DNA from: Micromonospora sp. NBC_00421
GTDB lineage: Bacteria > Actinomycetota > Actinomycetes > Mycobacteriales > Micromonosporaceae
Assembly: GCF_036017915.1 (NCBI RefSeq)
Contig: NZ_CP107929.1
Coordinates: forward strand, 4,096,001-4,160,000
Length of the DNA: 64,000 nucleotides
Direction of reading: 5' to 3'
In this document: piece after piece, positions 53,968 to 63,693 of the stretch
How the letters are laid out: each line of letters begins with the position of its first letter
Numbering within the stretch: position 1 is the stretch's first letter
Notes under the pieces: model-generated
Told to the model about the DNA's origin: nothing
The model's database searches: none
The model's input: the letters and a program-made list of their open reading frames with translations, nothing else
Translations under genes and position numbers: made by a program

Positions 53968-56900
53968 TCAGCCGGCCAGGTGGCCCCAGTCGTCCTCCAG
54001 GTCACGCCACGGGCCCTGGGCGACGACCGTGCCATCGACAAGCACCACCACGTGGTCCGCGCGGACCAGCGCGGCCCGTTTGGAGGTGGAGCCGACCACT
54101 GTCACCCCGTGCTCGCGCAGCGCCGCCCAGAGCGCCAGCTCGGTGGTGACGTCCAGCGCGGACGACACGTCGTCGGCGACAAGCAGTTCGGTACGCGGCG
54201 CGAGGGCCCGGGCCAGCGCCAGCCGCTGCAACTGCCCGCCGGAGAGCCGGGTGCCCTTGTGCCCGATGAGCAGCCCCAACCCGCCCCCGGTCGCCAGGTC
54301 GTGGGCGAGCTGGGCGGTGGTCACCGCCCCGGCGGCGTCCACGTCGTGCCCGAGGGCGATGTTGTCGGCCACCGTGCCGGAGAGCACCCGGGGGAGCTGA
54401 CTGACGTAACCGACCTGCTGGGGGCGGAGGAACAGCTCCGGCTCGGTCACCGGCTCGCCGTTCCAGCGCAGCTCGCCGACGTGGTGCACGATCCCGGCCA
54501 GCGCCCGCAGCAGCGACGATTTGCCCGCGCCGACCGGACCGACCACCAGCACCAGTCGGCCCCGGTCCACGGTCAGGTCGACACCCCGGACGGCCAGGGT
54601 GCCGTCGGAGTGCACCGCCCCGAAGCCGACCAGTTCCAACCGGCGCAGTGGCCGGCGGGGCGGCGGCTCCGGCGCGGGGGCGGTCCCGGCGACGAGGTCC
54701 ACCCCGGGCAACTGCGCCGAGTACGCCCCGGTCCCGGTCATCGCCACCGTCCGGCGGGTCCAGACCCGCGCCGACGGGTACTGCGAGACCAGTGACGCGG
54801 CGGTCCAGGCAAACCAGCGGGCCGCGCCGAGAGTGGAGACGGCGACCAGGGTGGCACCGGCGGAGAGCCCGCCGGCCAGGTAGAGCGCCCACGCACCGAT
54901 CGGCAGCAGTCCACTGGCCAGCGAGGGGGTGGACCGGGCCCACACCTGCGCCGAGATCTCCCACCGCTGCCGGTCGCTGCGGACCAGGTCCAGCGCCGAG
55001 AGGTGGTCGAGCACCGGCCGGGTCGCGCCGGCCAACTTGACCGTCCGGGCCGCCGACAGCGAGGAGACCAACGCGGTGGCGAAGGCGGCGCGGGCGGCGA
55101 CGGTGTCCCGGGCGGAGCGTTCCAGCCGGGGGCCGAACAGGGTGGCGGCGAACCCGGAGACGGCCATCGCGCCGAGGAAGAACAACGCCGGTACGAAGCT
55201 GCCCGTCACCGCCGTCATGACCACCATGATGACCAGGGCGATGAACTGGTCCGACATGTTGTCGGCGAGCTGCACGACCCGTTCGGTGTCGCCAGCCTGG
55301 GCCACCACCTCGGCCGGGGTGTGCGCGCTGGTCCGGCGCGGGCCGGTCTGCCCGTTCACCAGCCGCAGGCTGATCCGCAGCATCTGCCGTACCCACCACT
55401 GGGGGAAGCGCAGGTTGGTCCAGTAGGGCAACGGCAGCACGACCAGCAGCGCGCCCGCGATGCCGATCGCCGGCAGCCACGGGTTGCCGCCGTCGACCAC
55501 GTCCGCCCAGAGCCAGGGCAGCACCGTACCGTCCAGGCCGAACACGGTCATCACCACGAACATCGCGATCGACAACAGGCCGAAACGCGGGTCGTTGGTG
55601 GCCAGTCGCAGGATCTCCCGCATGGTCCGCGCGGGGGCGGCGGCCGGCAGCGGCGGCGGCTCCCCCTTCGGTACGGCAACCGCCGCCCGCCCGGACGCCC
55701 CGGTCTCCCCGGTCGCCCCGGCGGCTCCGACCCGAGCCGGCCCGTCGGCTCCGACCCGAGCCGGCCCGTCGGCGGTCGGGCAGGTGACGCCCGGACCGTC
55801 GAGCAGGTCCACCCCGCCCCGGGTGGCGCCGGCCAGGGCCACCCCGACCGGGGCGTACGCGGCGGCGTGGCTGGTGGCGAGCAGCTCGGCGAAGCGGGCC
55901 GAGGAACGCAGCGGTCCAGCCTCCAGGACCGCCCCGTCGGCCATCACCACCACCTCGTCGCAGCGCTGCACGGAGGAGAGCCGGTGCGCGATGATGATGC
56001 CGATCCGGTCGGTGAGCAGGCGTTCGGTCGCCTCGCGTACCCGGGCCTCGGTGACCGGGTCGAGCCGCGCGGTGGCCTCGTCGAGGATCACCACGTGCGG
56101 ATCGCGGACCAGGATGCGGGCGAACGCCACGAGCTGTTCCTGACCGGCCGAGAGCACGTGGCCGCCCTCGCCGAGCCGGGTCCGGATGCCCTCCGGCAGC
56201 TCCGCGACCCAGCCGGTGAGGCCCAGCTCGGCCAGCGCCCGGGGTGCCTCGTCGAGCAGGTCGGGGTCGAACAGGGCGACGTTCTCGGCGAGGGTGCCGG
56301 CCAGGATCTCGGTACGCTGCGGCACCACCGCGATCCACCGGCGCAGTTCCTCGACGTCCAGGTCGCACAGGTCGGTGTCACCGAGCAGGACGGTCCCGCG
56401 CGGCACCTCGACCGCCCGGGTGAGCACCTTGGCCAACGTGGACTTGCCCGACCCGGTCCGGCCGACCAGCGCGTACGACCGGCCCCGGACGAAGCTGAGC
56501 CGGACGTCGCGCAGTGCCGGCCTGCGCTCGCCCTCCCCGCCGGCCGGACGCTCGCCTTCCCCGGCGGCCCGATGCTCGCCCTCCCCGCCGGCCGGACGCT
56601 CGCCTTCCCCGGCGGCCGGATAACGGAAGGTGAGCCCGCGCAGGGTCAGGTCGCCCTCGGTGGGGACGACCCCGCCGGACGGTTCCTGTCGGGCGTCGGA
56701 GAGCAACAACACCCGGGCCCAGGCGCCGAGCGCGTACTGAAGGTGTGGCACCCAGCGGGAGAGGTGTTCGACGGTCGCGCCGAAGCTCAGCGCAAGCAGC
56801 CAGATCGCGGTCAACCGGGCCCCGTCGACCCGGTCGGTGGTCAACGCCCAGGCCCCGGCGAGCACCACTGCGGCGATCCCGACCCGGATGGTGCCGGCGG

Positions 56901-57603
56901 CGACGGCGGTAACCCGCGCCGACATCAGGAAGACCCGGCGGCAGCGGGCCAGCACCTCGGCCGCCCGCCGGGCGTAGAGCCGCAGCACGTACGGCTGGGC
57001 GAGGCTGGTGCGTACGTCGTCCTGGCCGTGCACCGCCTCCTCCATCACGGCGGCCAGGTCCGACCAGGCCTCCTCCTCGAACATCCGCGCCGGCGCGATG
57101 GCGGAGGTGGGGCGGCGCAGCAGCACCCCGAGCAGCACGGTGAGCAGCAGCATGGCGACGCCGGCCGGCCACCAGACGAACAGCGCGCTGACCGTGGCGA
57201 GCAGGCAGAGCACCAGCCCCTGGACGAGCCGTACGCCGTTGTTCCGCAGCTCGGCGGCGACCTGGTAGACGTCGTTGTCGATCCGGTCGAGCAGTTCACC
57301 GACGGGGGTGCCCTCCAGCGTGGGCAGGTCCTGCCCGAGAGCGACCCGGCAGAGCCGGCGGCGCACGTCGGCGGACCAGTCGGCGGTGATGCCCGCCATC
57401 AACAGCGCGATCACCAACTCGGCGCAGACGGCGACGACCAGCGCCACGACCAGCGCGGTGAACCAGCCGGCCGAGCGGTGCACCAGTACCGGCCCGGCGA
57501 CCGCCGAGGCGGCGGCCTGGCCGGCGGCGCCGAGCACCACGAGGACGATCACGACCGTCACGCGACGCGGCGCGGAGGCCCAGAGATCACGGAGCAGGCG
57601 CAT
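53968..57603 (-). CDS. fused double ABC exporter (TMD-NBD-TMD-NBD)
   Basis: The 1211-aa protein contains two complete exporter halves. NBD1 has Walker A GRTGSGKST (near residue 379), signature LSAGQEQ (near 482) and Walker B VVILDEATARLD. NBD2 has GPVGAGKSS (near 1021), LSGGQLQR (near 1119) and Walker B ELLVADDVSSALD, where Asp replaces the catalytic Glu. So NBD1 has a variant signature and NBD2 a weakened catalytic site: an asymmetric pair with probably one canonical ATP site. A 32-residue repeat lies just before the NBD1 A-loop region. Such fusions export lipids or drugs; substrate unknown. The ATG at 57603 is preceded by GGAGGGA. Confidence 0.92.
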   Translation of the reverse strand: MRLLRDLWASAPRRVTVVIVLVVLGAAGQAAASAVAGPVLVHRSAGWFTALVVALVVAVCAELVIALLMAGITADWSADVRRRLCRVALGQDLPTLEGTPVGELLDRIDNDVYQVAAELRNNGVRLVQGLVLCLLATVSALFVWWPAGVAMLLLTVLLGVLLRRPTSAIAPARMFEEEAWSDLAAVMEEAVHGQDDVRTSLAQPYVLRLYARRAAEVLARCRRVFLMSARVTAVAAGTIRVGIAAVVLAGAWALTTDRVDGARLTAIWLLALSFGATVEHLSRWVPHLQYALGAWARVLLLSDARQEPSGGVVPTEGDLTLRGLTFRYPAAGEGERPAGGEGEHRAAGEGERPAGGEGERRPALRDVRLSFVRGRSYALVGRTGSGKSTLAKVLTRAVEVPRGTVLLGDTDLCDLDVEELRRWIAVVPQRTEILAGTLAENVALFDPDLLDEAPRALAELGLTGWVAELPEGIRTRLGEGGHVLSAGQEQLVAFARILVRDPHVVILDEATARLDPVTEARVREATERLLTDRIGIIIAHRLSSVQRCDEVVVMADGAVLEAGPLRSSARFAELLATSHAAAYAPVGVALAGATRGGVDLLDGPGVTCPTADGPARVGADGPARVGAAGATGETGASGRAAVAVPKGEPPPLPAAAPARTMREILRLATNDPRFGLLSIAMFVVMTVFGLDGTVLPWLWADVVDGGNPWLPAIGIAGALLVVLPLPYWTNLRFPQWWVRQMLRISLRLVNGQTGPRRTSAHTPAEVVAQAGDTERVVQLADNMSDQFIALVIMVVMTAVTGSFVPALFFLGAMAVSGFAATLFGPRLERSARDTVAARAAFATALVSSLSAARTVKLAGATRPVLDHLSALDLVRSDRQRWEISAQVWARSTPSLASGLLPIGAWALYLAGGLSAGATLVAVSTLGAARWFAWTAASLVSQYPSARVWTRRTVAMTGTGAYSAQLPGVDLVAGTAPAPEPPPRRPLRRLELVGFGAVHSDGTLAVRGVDLTVDRGRLVLVVGPVGAGKSSLLRALAGIVHHVGELRWNGEPVTEPELFLRPQQVGYVSQLPRVLSGTVADNIALGHDVDAAGAVTTAQLAHDLATGGGLGLLIGHKGTRLSGGQLQRLALARALAPRTELLVADDVSSALDVTTELALWAALREHGVTVVGSTSKRAALVRADHVVVLVDGTVVAQGPWRDLEDDWGHLAG
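56525..56620. repeat. 4 x 24-nt in-frame coding repeat in ABC exporter
   Basis: Four 24-nt units at 56525, 56549, 56573 and 56597 form two nearly identical 48-nt copies. They encode four 8-residue blocks of the type AAGEGERP / AGGEGEHR in NBD1, between the early beta-strand (LTLRGLTFRYPA) and PALRDVRLSF, where other ABC proteins have a short loop. Confidence 0.9.
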
Positions 57604-57734
57604 GGAGATTCCCTCCGGACTCGGGGCGGCGGTCCCCCCAGCCTGCCCCCCAAACCCCCTCCCCTCAACACATTTACCCCCACCCCCACTCCCACCTACC
57701 CCCGCTCCCACCTACCCTCACTCCCCCTGCCCCC

Positions 57735-57964
57735 GCCCCGCTGCCCCCCCGTCCCGCCCCGCTGCCCCGTCCCGCCCCGGTGATCAAGAGCTTTACGTCA
57801 CCCGCCACATCAAAGTTGACCCAAACCTCTTGATCACCGAACACCATCGCCGTCCCGCCCCGGTGATCAAGAGGTTTGGGTCACCTGCCGGGGGGATGTT
57901 GACGTATTTCTCTTGATCACCGGGGCGGGACGGGGCAGCGGGGCGGGACGGGGGGCAGCGGGGC
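57735..57964. repeat. large compound inverted repeat of the GATCAAGAG family
   Basis: A C-rich left arm (57735-57790) ends in CCCCGGTGATCAAGAG; the right arm (57910-57964) is its reverse complement over about 55 bases with one length difference in a C-run. Between them are two further copies of the core, at about 57826-57839 (inverted) and 57856-57873, so two smaller stem-loops nest within the large one. Core identical to the repeat at 16663-16732. Located between the exporter start (57603) and the GNAT stop (58130). Confidence 0.85.
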
Positions 57965-58080
57965 AGGGGGCAGCGGGGCGGGGCAGGGGGCAGCGGGGCG
58001 GGGCAGGGGGCAGCGGGGCGGGGCAGGGGGCAGCGGGGCGGGGCAGGGGGCAGCGGGGCGGGGCAGGGGGCAGCGGGGCA
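57961..58080. repeat. 6 x 20-nt G-rich tandem repeat
   Basis: The unit GGGCAGGGGGCAGCGGGGCG is repeated six times with only one changed base (last base of copy six), continuing the G-rich arm of the large inverted repeat; a further degenerate stretch runs to about 58110. Many GGGG runs allow G-quadruplex formation on the plus strand. No ORF support. Confidence 0.9.
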
Positions 58081-58129
58081 GGGGGCAGCGGGGCGGGAGG
58101 GGGAAAGGGGAGGGAGGGGGGAGGGGGTG

Positions 58130-58969
58130 TTAGAAGAGGATGGTGGCGAGGGTGCCTACCGGGTGGAAGCCGCAGCGTTGGTAGACGCGGCGGGCGGGGA
58201 GGTTGAAGTCGTTGACGTAGAGGCTGACCGTGGGGGCGACCCGGAGCAGCGCGTCGCGTACCACGGCGGCCATCGCGGCGGTGGCGATCCCGCGTCCCCG
58301 CCACTGCGGCGCCACCCAGACGCCCTGGATCTGGGCGGTCCGGCGGGTCACCACCGCCAGTTCGGCCTTGAACACGACCTCCCCGTCGACCAGGCGGGCG
58401 TACGCCCGACCGGCCCGGACCAGGTCCTCGACGCGGCGGCGGTAGGCCCGGCCGTCGTCGTCGGCAAGCGGTGAGACACCGACCTCCTCGGCGTACATGG
58501 CGACCGCCGCCGGGAAGAGCCGGTGCACCTCGCTGGGCCGCACCCGACGTACCTCGGGGTCGACCGGGATGCGGGGCAACGCGTCGGTGGCCAGTAGCGG
58601 CTGGTTGGGGCGTACGTCGCGGGCCGGGCCCCAGTGGTCGGCGAGCCGTTCCCAGAGGCCGAGCACCGCGTCGGCCCGCCCGACGATGGAGGAGCAGAGC
58701 CGTTCCTCGCCGGCGAGCTGCTCGGCGAAGGCGGCGACGGCCGAGTCGGTGGCGAGGATCGGGGTGAGGTTGCCGCCGAGCCAGCAGATCGACTCCAGGT
58801 TGCGGCGGGTGCCGTAGCCCAGGATGCGTCCCTCGGCCCGCCACCAGGCCAGCCCTCGGGCGGAAACCCGTTCGGCGACCTGCGCGCCCGCGAACGGGTC
58901 GAGGTCGAGCAGCCGCTCGACCGCGCGTCGTTCGGACTCTCCCAGTTGACGTACCGGCACCGTCAGCAC
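58130..58969 (-). CDS. GNAT family N-acetyltransferase with N-terminal DUF4081-type domain
   Basis: The 279-aa protein has a variable N-terminal half (ERRAVERLLDLDPFAGAQVAERV...RGLAWWRAEGRILGYG) of the DUF4081 type and a C-terminal GNAT fold with the acetyl-CoA motif VWVAPQWRGRGIATAAMAAVV and YVNDFNLPARRVYQRCGF. Proteins of this kind lie just upstream or downstream of ispG in many actinobacteria. Substrate unknown. Start GTG at 58969. Confidence 0.9.
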   Translation of the reverse strand: MLTVPVRQLGESERRAVERLLDLDPFAGAQVAERVSARGLAWWRAEGRILGYGTRRNLESICWLGGNLTPILATDSAVAAFAEQLAGEERLCSSIVGRADAVLGLWERLADHWGPARDVRPNQPLLATDALPRIPVDPEVRRVRPSEVHRLFPAAVAMYAEEVGVSPLADDDGRAYRRRVEDLVRAGRAYARLVDGEVVFKAELAVVTRRTAQIQGVWVAPQWRGRGIATAAMAAVVRDALLRVAPTVSLYVNDFNLPARRVYQRCGFHPVGTLATILF

Positions 58970-59081
58970 GGTTACCAGCCTGCCAGATACAGGCGGTGGT
59001 CCGCCGGGCGACCGGCGCAGCCGCCTGTCCGCCGGCCCCGGCCCGGTCCCACCGCGAACACCCTTGTCGGCGACACGTTGG

Positions 59082-59102
59082 CGATATATCGTTGATGCAT
59101 CA
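59082..59102. promoter_or_regulatory. paired palindromes upstream of PadR gene
   Basis: CGATATATCG (59082-59091) is followed at once by TGATGCATCA (59093-59102), the latter central to an 18-bp near-palindrome. They lie 27-48 bases upstream of the PadR ATG in an AT-rich patch, the expected place for an autoregulatory operator that could also serve the divergent GNAT gene. Confidence 0.5.
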
Positions 59103-59129
59103 GCGACACTCTACGGAAGGAACGACACG

Positions 59130-59714
59130 ATGGGATTCCACAGTCGGATCCACGCACTACAGGAGGCACGTCAACGCGGCTTCGGCTTCCCGCCCGTACC
59201 GCCCGGCCCACACGGGCACGGGCACGGGGGTTGGGGCGGCGGCCGGGGTGGTCGCGGGCGGGGCCGGGGACGCCGGCCCAACGTCCGGGGTGCGGTGCTG
59301 GCCCTGCTCACCGAGCGGCCGATGCACGGCTACGAGATGATCCAGGAGATCGACTCCCGCACCGGTGGGGCCTGGCGGCCCAGCCCCGGTTCGATCTACC
59401 CGACCCTGCAACTGCTTGAGGACGAGGGCGTCATCGCCATGAGCACCGACCCGGCCGGCGGCGGGCGCAAGCGGTTCGACCTGACCGACGCCGGTCGGGA
59501 GGAGGCCACCACGGCCGCGCAGACCCCGCCCTGGGCGGAGTTCGCCGAGGACACCGTCAACAGCTGGCACGACATCCGCGACGCCGGCGCGCAGGCCATG
59601 CACGCGCTGCGGCAGGTGATGACGACCGGCACCGACGACCAGCGGGAACGCGCCGCCCAGGTGCTCGACGAGACCCGCCGCAAGCTGTACGCGATCCTCG
59701 CCGAATCCGAGTGA
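59130..59714 (+). CDS. PadR family regulator with His/Gly/Arg-rich N-terminus
   Basis: The ATG at 59130 has GGAAGGA upstream. The 194-aa protein has a 50-residue extension with PGPHGHGHGGWGGGRGG and a run of Gly-Arg, then the PadR winged helix (VLALLTERPMHGYEMIQEI, PSPGSIYPTLQLLEDEGVI) and a C-terminal helix (ALRQVMTTGTDDQRERAAQVLDETRRKLY). The His-Gly repeats could bind metal or simply be flexible. No transporter follows; it converges on ispG. Confidence 0.9.
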   Translation: MGFHSRIHALQEARQRGFGFPPVPPGPHGHGHGGWGGGRGGRGRGRGRRPNVRGAVLALLTERPMHGYEMIQEIDSRTGGAWRPSPGSIYPTLQLLEDEGVIAMSTDPAGGGRKRFDLTDAGREEATTAAQTPPWAEFAEDTVNSWHDIRDAGAQAMHALRQVMTTGTDDQRERAAQVLDETRRKLYAILAESE

Positions 59715-59732
59715 CCAGGCCCGCACGGGAGA

Positions 59733-59767
59733 AGGGCGGCCGTCCCCTGCTGGGGGACGGCCGCCCT
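59733..59767. terminator. bidirectional terminator, 15-bp perfect stem
   Basis: AGGGCGGCCGTCCCC (59733-59747) pairs with 59753-59767 across a 5-nt loop, between the convergent PadR and ispG genes. Confidence 0.8.
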
Positions 59768-59783
59768 CGGCGGTGTCTACAGG

Positions 59784-60968
59784 TCAGTGCACGGTGACGG
59801 TGGGGCCGGGGATCAGGTCGCGCAGCTCCTCGGGGATCTCCGCGCCCATCTCGTCGGCGATCCGCAGCGCCTCTTCGATAAGCGTCTCGACGATCTGCCC
59901 CTCGGGGACGGTCTTGACGACCTGCCCCTTGACGAAGATCTGCCCCTTGCCGTTGCCGGAGGCGACGCCGAGGTCGGCCTCGCGGGCCTCGCCGGGCCCG
60001 TTCACCACGCAGCCCATCACGGCGACCCGCAGCGGCACCGGCAGCCCCTCCAGGCCGGCGGTGACCTCCTCGGCGAGCTTGTAGACGTCCACCTGGGCCC
60101 GGCCGCAGGACGGGCAGGAGACGATCTCCAGGCCACGCTCGCGCAGGCCCAGCGACTCCAGGATCTGGTTGCCGACCTTGATCTCCTCGACCGGCGGCGC
60201 GGACAGCGACACCCGGATGGTGTCGCCGATCCCCTCGGCCAGCAGCGCCCCGAAGGCGACAGCCGACTTGATGGTGCCCTGGAACGCCGGCCCGGCCTCG
60301 GTCACGCCCAGGTGCAGCGGGTAGTCGCACTGCTCGGCGAGCTGCCGGTACGCCCGGATCATCACCACCGGGTCGTTGTGCTTGACCGAGATCTTGATGT
60401 CCCGGAAGCCGTGCTCCTCGAACAGCGAGCACTCCCACAGCGCCGACTCGACAAGCGCCTCGGCGGTGGCCTTGCCGTACTTGGCGAGCAGCCGCTTGTC
60501 GAGCGAACCGGCGTTGACGCCGATCCGGATCGGCGTACCGGCGGCGGAGGCCGCTGCCGCGATCTCCCTGACCTTGTCGTCGAACTGGCGGATGTTGCCC
60601 GGGTTGACCCGGACGGCCGCGCAGCCGGCGTCGATCGCGGCGAAGACGTACTTCGGCTGGAAGTGGATGTCGGCGATCACCGGGATCTGCGACTTGCGGG
60701 CGATCGCCGGCAGCGCCTCCACGTCGTCCTGGCTGGGCACGGCGACCCGGACGATCTGGCAGCCGGAGGCGGTCAGCTCGGCGATCTGCTGGAGGGTGGC
60801 GTTGACGTCGGAGGTGAGGGTGGTGGTCATCGACTGCACCGAGACCGGGGCACCCCCACCGACCGGCACCGAGCCGACCATGATCTGGCGGCTGGCCCGG
60901 CGGGGGGCGAGCGGCGGGGGCGGTACGGCGGGCATACCGAGACTGACAGCGGTCACTTGAGCACTCAC
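59784..60968 (-). CDS. ispG: (E)-4-hydroxy-3-methylbut-2-enyl-diphosphate synthase
   Basis: IspG carries out the penultimate step of the MEP isoprenoid pathway with a 4Fe-4S cluster. The 394-aa protein has the TIM-barrel start ([19 protein letters not shown]), [14 protein letters not shown], and the cluster ligands in SCPSCGRAQ and [11 protein letters not shown]. Its GTG overlaps the rseP stop by GTGA. The order dxr-rseP-ispG is typical of actinobacteria. Confidence 0.97.
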   Translation of the reverse strand: MSAQVTAVSLGMPAVPPPPLAPRRASRQIMVGSVPVGGGAPVSVQSMTTTLTSDVNATLQQIAELTASGCQIVRVAVPSQDDVEALPAIARKSQIPVIADIHFQPKYVFAAIDAGCAAVRVNPGNIRQFDDKVREIAAAASAAGTPIRIGVNAGSLDKRLLAKYGKATAEALVESALWECSLFEEHGFRDIKISVKHNDPVVMIRAYRQLAEQCDYPLHLGVTEAGPAFQGTIKSAVAFGALLAEGIGDTIRVSLSAPPVEEIKVGNQILESLGLRERGLEIVSCPSCGRAQVDVYKLAEEVTAGLEGLPVPLRVAVMGCVVNGPGEAREADLGVASGNGKGQIFVKGQVVKTVPEGQIVETLIEEALRIADEMGAEIPEELRDLIPGPTVTVH

Positions 60969-62206
60969 CTCGTGAAGAGCGTGATCGGGTTGACGATGTC
61001 CGCGGTGGCGGTGAGCAGCGTGAACGCGCCACCGATGAGGATCACCGCGTACGTGATGGGCATCAGCTTGAGGTAGTCGACCCGGCCCGGGTCGCGCCTG
61101 CCGATCCGGGCGTAGAGCCAGGAGCGGGCCCGTTCGAACCAGGCGATGGCGATGTGGCCGCCGTCGAGAGGCAGCAGCGGCAGCAGGTTGAACACGCCGA
61201 CGAAGAAGTTCAGCGAGATGAAGAGCAGGACCAGCAACTGCCAGACGCCGTTCTCCAGCGCCTCACCGCCGAGCCGGCTCGCGCCGACCACGCTGATCGG
61301 GGTGTCCTTGTCCCGTTCGCCGCCGGTGACGGCGGTCCACAGGGCGGGGACCTTGTCGGGGATCCGCTTGAGCGCCTCGTAGGTGCCGACGGCCAGGTCC
61401 TTGGTGTAGCCGGCGGTGGCCGGGATCGCCTCGACCGGGCCGTAGGTGACGTTCGCCGGGACGCCGGGCGGGAGCATCGGGCCGGCGACGCCGAGGGCGG
61501 AGACGGTGACCGGGGCGCCGTTCGGGTCGTCGAGCGGCTTGCGCTGCACGGCGGCGAGGTCGGCCCGGACCTCACCGGGCGTCCCGTCGCGCTCGTAGCT
61601 GATCGTGGCCGGCTGCCCCGGGGGCAGGTCACGGACGGTCTTGACCAGCGCGGTGTAGTCGGCGACCGAGACCCCGTTGATGGCCACGATCCTGTCGTCG
61701 TCGCGCAGCCCGGCCTGCTTGGCGGGGCTGACCGGGTCGCCCGGGGCGCACTCGCGGGCCGCGTCGGTGGGGATGACGCAGTCGACGACCTTGACGTGTG
61801 CCGGCAGCGGGTTGGGCAGGTTCTTGTTGGGCAGGCCCATGAACATGGCGGCCAGCCAGATCGCGATGACGGCCAACGCGAAGTGGGTGACCGAGCCGGC
61901 CGACATCACGATCGTCCGCTTCCAGACCGGGTAGCGCCACATCGCCCGCTGCTCGTCACCCGGTTCGACGTCGTCGTCCTGCGGCGTCATCCCGACGATC
62001 TTGCAGAAGCCGCCGAGCGGGATGGCCTTGACGCCGTACTCCGTCTCGCCCCGGCGGAACGACCAGATGGTCGGCCCGAAGCCGACGAAGTAGCGGGTGA
62101 CCTTCATCCCGAACGCCTTGGCGGTCAGCATGTGACCCGCCTCGTGCAGGCTCACCGAGATGAGGATCGCCAGGGCGATCACCAGCACCCCGAGCAGATA
62201 GAGCAT
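60965..62206 (-). CDS. rseP: M50 site-2 protease (RseP/Rip1-like)
   Basis: The 413-aa integral membrane protease has the zinc motif HEAGH in the first helix ([17 protein letters not shown]), a PDZ domain in the middle ([20 protein letters not shown]), and the second active-site motif [14 protein letters not shown]. Site-2 proteases cleave anti-sigma factors inside the membrane; mycobacterial Rip1 controls several sigma factors. Its ATG overlaps the dxr stop by one base (TGATG), so it is coupled between two MEP genes. Confidence 0.95.
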   Translation of the reverse strand: MLYLLGVLVIALAILISVSLHEAGHMLTAKAFGMKVTRYFVGFGPTIWSFRRGETEYGVKAIPLGGFCKIVGMTPQDDDVEPGDEQRAMWRYPVWKRTIVMSAGSVTHFALAVIAIWLAAMFMGLPNKNLPNPLPAHVKVVDCVIPTDAARECAPGDPVSPAKQAGLRDDDRIVAINGVSVADYTALVKTVRDLPPGQPATISYERDGTPGEVRADLAAVQRKPLDDPNGAPVTVSALGVAGPMLPPGVPANVTYGPVEAIPATAGYTKDLAVGTYEALKRIPDKVPALWTAVTGGERDKDTPISVVGASRLGGEALENGVWQLLVLLFISLNFFVGVFNLLPLLPLDGGHIAIAWFERARSWLYARIGRRDPGRVDYLKLMPITYAVILIGGAFTLLTATADIVNPITLFTR

Positions 62207-63417
62207 CAGGCTTCCTTCCCCGACCCCGAGATGATCTCCTGCGCGTGCGCGCGCGCCCACGACTCGGCGGCGAGCACGTCCTCGACGGTACCTGGTGCAC
62301 CGAAATCGGGGGCGTCCTCCAACACCCGCTCCAGGGTGTCGACGATGCCGAGGAACGGCAGCCGCCCGGCGACGAACGCCGCCACGCACTCCTCGTTCGC
62401 CGCGTTGTAGACCGCCGGCCTGCTGCGGCCCGCCTCGCCGGCCGCCTTGGCCAGCGCCACCGCCGGGAACGCCTCGTCGTCGAGCGGGGCGAACTCCCAG
62501 GTGTGGGCGGTGGTCCAGTCGACTGCTGCGGCGGCGTCCGGCACCCGGTCGGGCCAGCCGATGCCGAGCGCGATGGGTAGCCGCATGTCCGGCGGACTCG
62601 CCTGGGCCAGGGTGGAGCCGTCGACGAACTCGACCATCGAGTGGATCACCGACTGCGGGTGCACCATCACGGTGATGTCGGCGTAGGGCACGTCGAACAG
62701 CTCGTGCGCCTCGATCACCTCCAGCGCCTTGTTGACCATGGTGGCCGAGTTGATCGTGACGACCGGCCCCATGTTCCAGGTCGGATGGGCCAGCGCCTGC
62801 TCCGGGGTGACAGCGGTCAGCTCGTCGCGCCGCCGCCCCCGGAACGGCCCGCCGCTGGCCGTGACGACCAGCCGCCGTACCTCGCCGCGCGTCCCGCCGC
62901 GCAGGCACTGGGCCAGCGCCGAATGCTCCGAGTCGACAGGCACGATCTGCCCCGGCCGCGTCACCGCGGCCTTCACCAGCGGGCCGCCGGCCACCAGCGA
63001 CTCCTTGTTGGCCAACGCGAGGGTACGACCACAGCGCAGCGCGGCAAGCGTCGGCGCGAGCCCGAGCGACCCGACCACCCCGTTGAGGACCACGTCGCAG
63101 GGCCACTGCGCCAGCTCGGTCATCGCGTCCGGGCCGGCGATGATCTTCGGCAGCTTGAAGTCACCGGTGGCCCAGCCCCGGCGGCTCGCCTCGGCATAGA
63201 AGGCGAGCTGGAGATCCTGCGCGGCGGACGCCTTCGCCACCCCGACCGCGTCCACGCCCAGTTCGAGCGCCTGGGTGGCGAGCAGTTCGACGTTGCCGCC
63301 GCCGGCACCGAGCGCCACCACCCGGAACCGGCCCGGGTTGCGCCTGACGATGTCGATCGCCTGGGTGCCTATCGAACCGGTGGAGCCGAGCAGTACGAGA
63401 TCCCGGGGAGTTGTCAC
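62206..63417 (-). CDS. dxr: 1-deoxy-D-xylulose 5-phosphate reductoisomerase
   Basis: The 403-aa enzyme, first committed step of the MEP pathway and the target of fosmidomycin, has the NADPH motif [16 protein letters not shown], the [11 protein letters not shown] segment, the catalytic loop [13 protein letters not shown] and [27 protein letters not shown] at 63417 is followed by a standard N-terminus. Confidence 0.97.
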   Translation of the reverse strand: MTTPRDLVLLGSTGSIGTQAIDIVRRNPGRFRVVALGAGGGNVELLATQALELGVDAVGVAKASAAQDLQLAFYAEASRRGWATGDFKLPKIIAGPDAMTELAQWPCDVVLNGVVGSLGLAPTLAALRCGRTLALANKESLVAGGPLVKAAVTRPGQIVPVDSEHSALAQCLRGGTRGEVRRLVVTASGGPFRGRRRDELTAVTPEQALAHPTWNMGPVVTINSATMVNKALEVIEAHELFDVPYADITVMVHPQSVIHSMVEFVDGSTLAQASPPDMRLPIALGIGWPDRVPDAAAAVDWTTAHTWEFAPLDDEAFPAVALAKAAGEAGRSRPAVYNAANEECVAAFVAGRLPFLGIVDTLERVLEDAPDFGAPGTVEDVLAAESWARAHAQEIISGSGKEA

Positions 63418-63520
63418 GCGGCCATTCTGCCCCGTACGCGCTGTGCGCCGGCTGGGAGCCTCACCCCTCGACGTCGCCCTCCGCGCCCGACGACCCGCCC
63501 CACGCGCTTGATCAACACAT

Positions 63521-63572
63521 CGGGGCCGATACGGGGGTATCCACGTCGACCTTCACCCCCATATCGGCCCCG
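63521..63572. repeat. 18-bp inverted repeat downstream of DUF397 gene
   Basis: Arms 63521-63538 and 63555-63572 (CGGGGCCGATACGGGGGT against its complement, one mismatch) flank a 16-nt loop. It lies 122 bases beyond the DUF397 stop and 104 bases upstream of dxr; a terminator or a member of another dispersed palindrome type. Confidence 0.7.
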
Positions 63573-63693
63573 TTGAGTCGATCATCACGTCGGCGGCAGG
63601 CATGTGGGACGGGCCTGTCGCCCGCCTGTCGCCCGCCTGTCGTCCGGGCGGCGAACGGCAATGAAACGGCGGGCGACTGCGCCGGCAGTACGA

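Noticed and set aside
51087..54041. A 984-residue minus-strand ORF
   Set aside because: Antisense to the symporter and OYE genes, low-complexity Gly/Arg/Asp/Gln, no motifs.
55003..57783. A 926-residue plus-strand ORF
   Set aside because: Antisense shadow of the double ABC exporter.
57961..58080. Possible CRISPR array
   Set aside because: The 20-nt units are directly adjacent without unique spacers and no cas gene is present.
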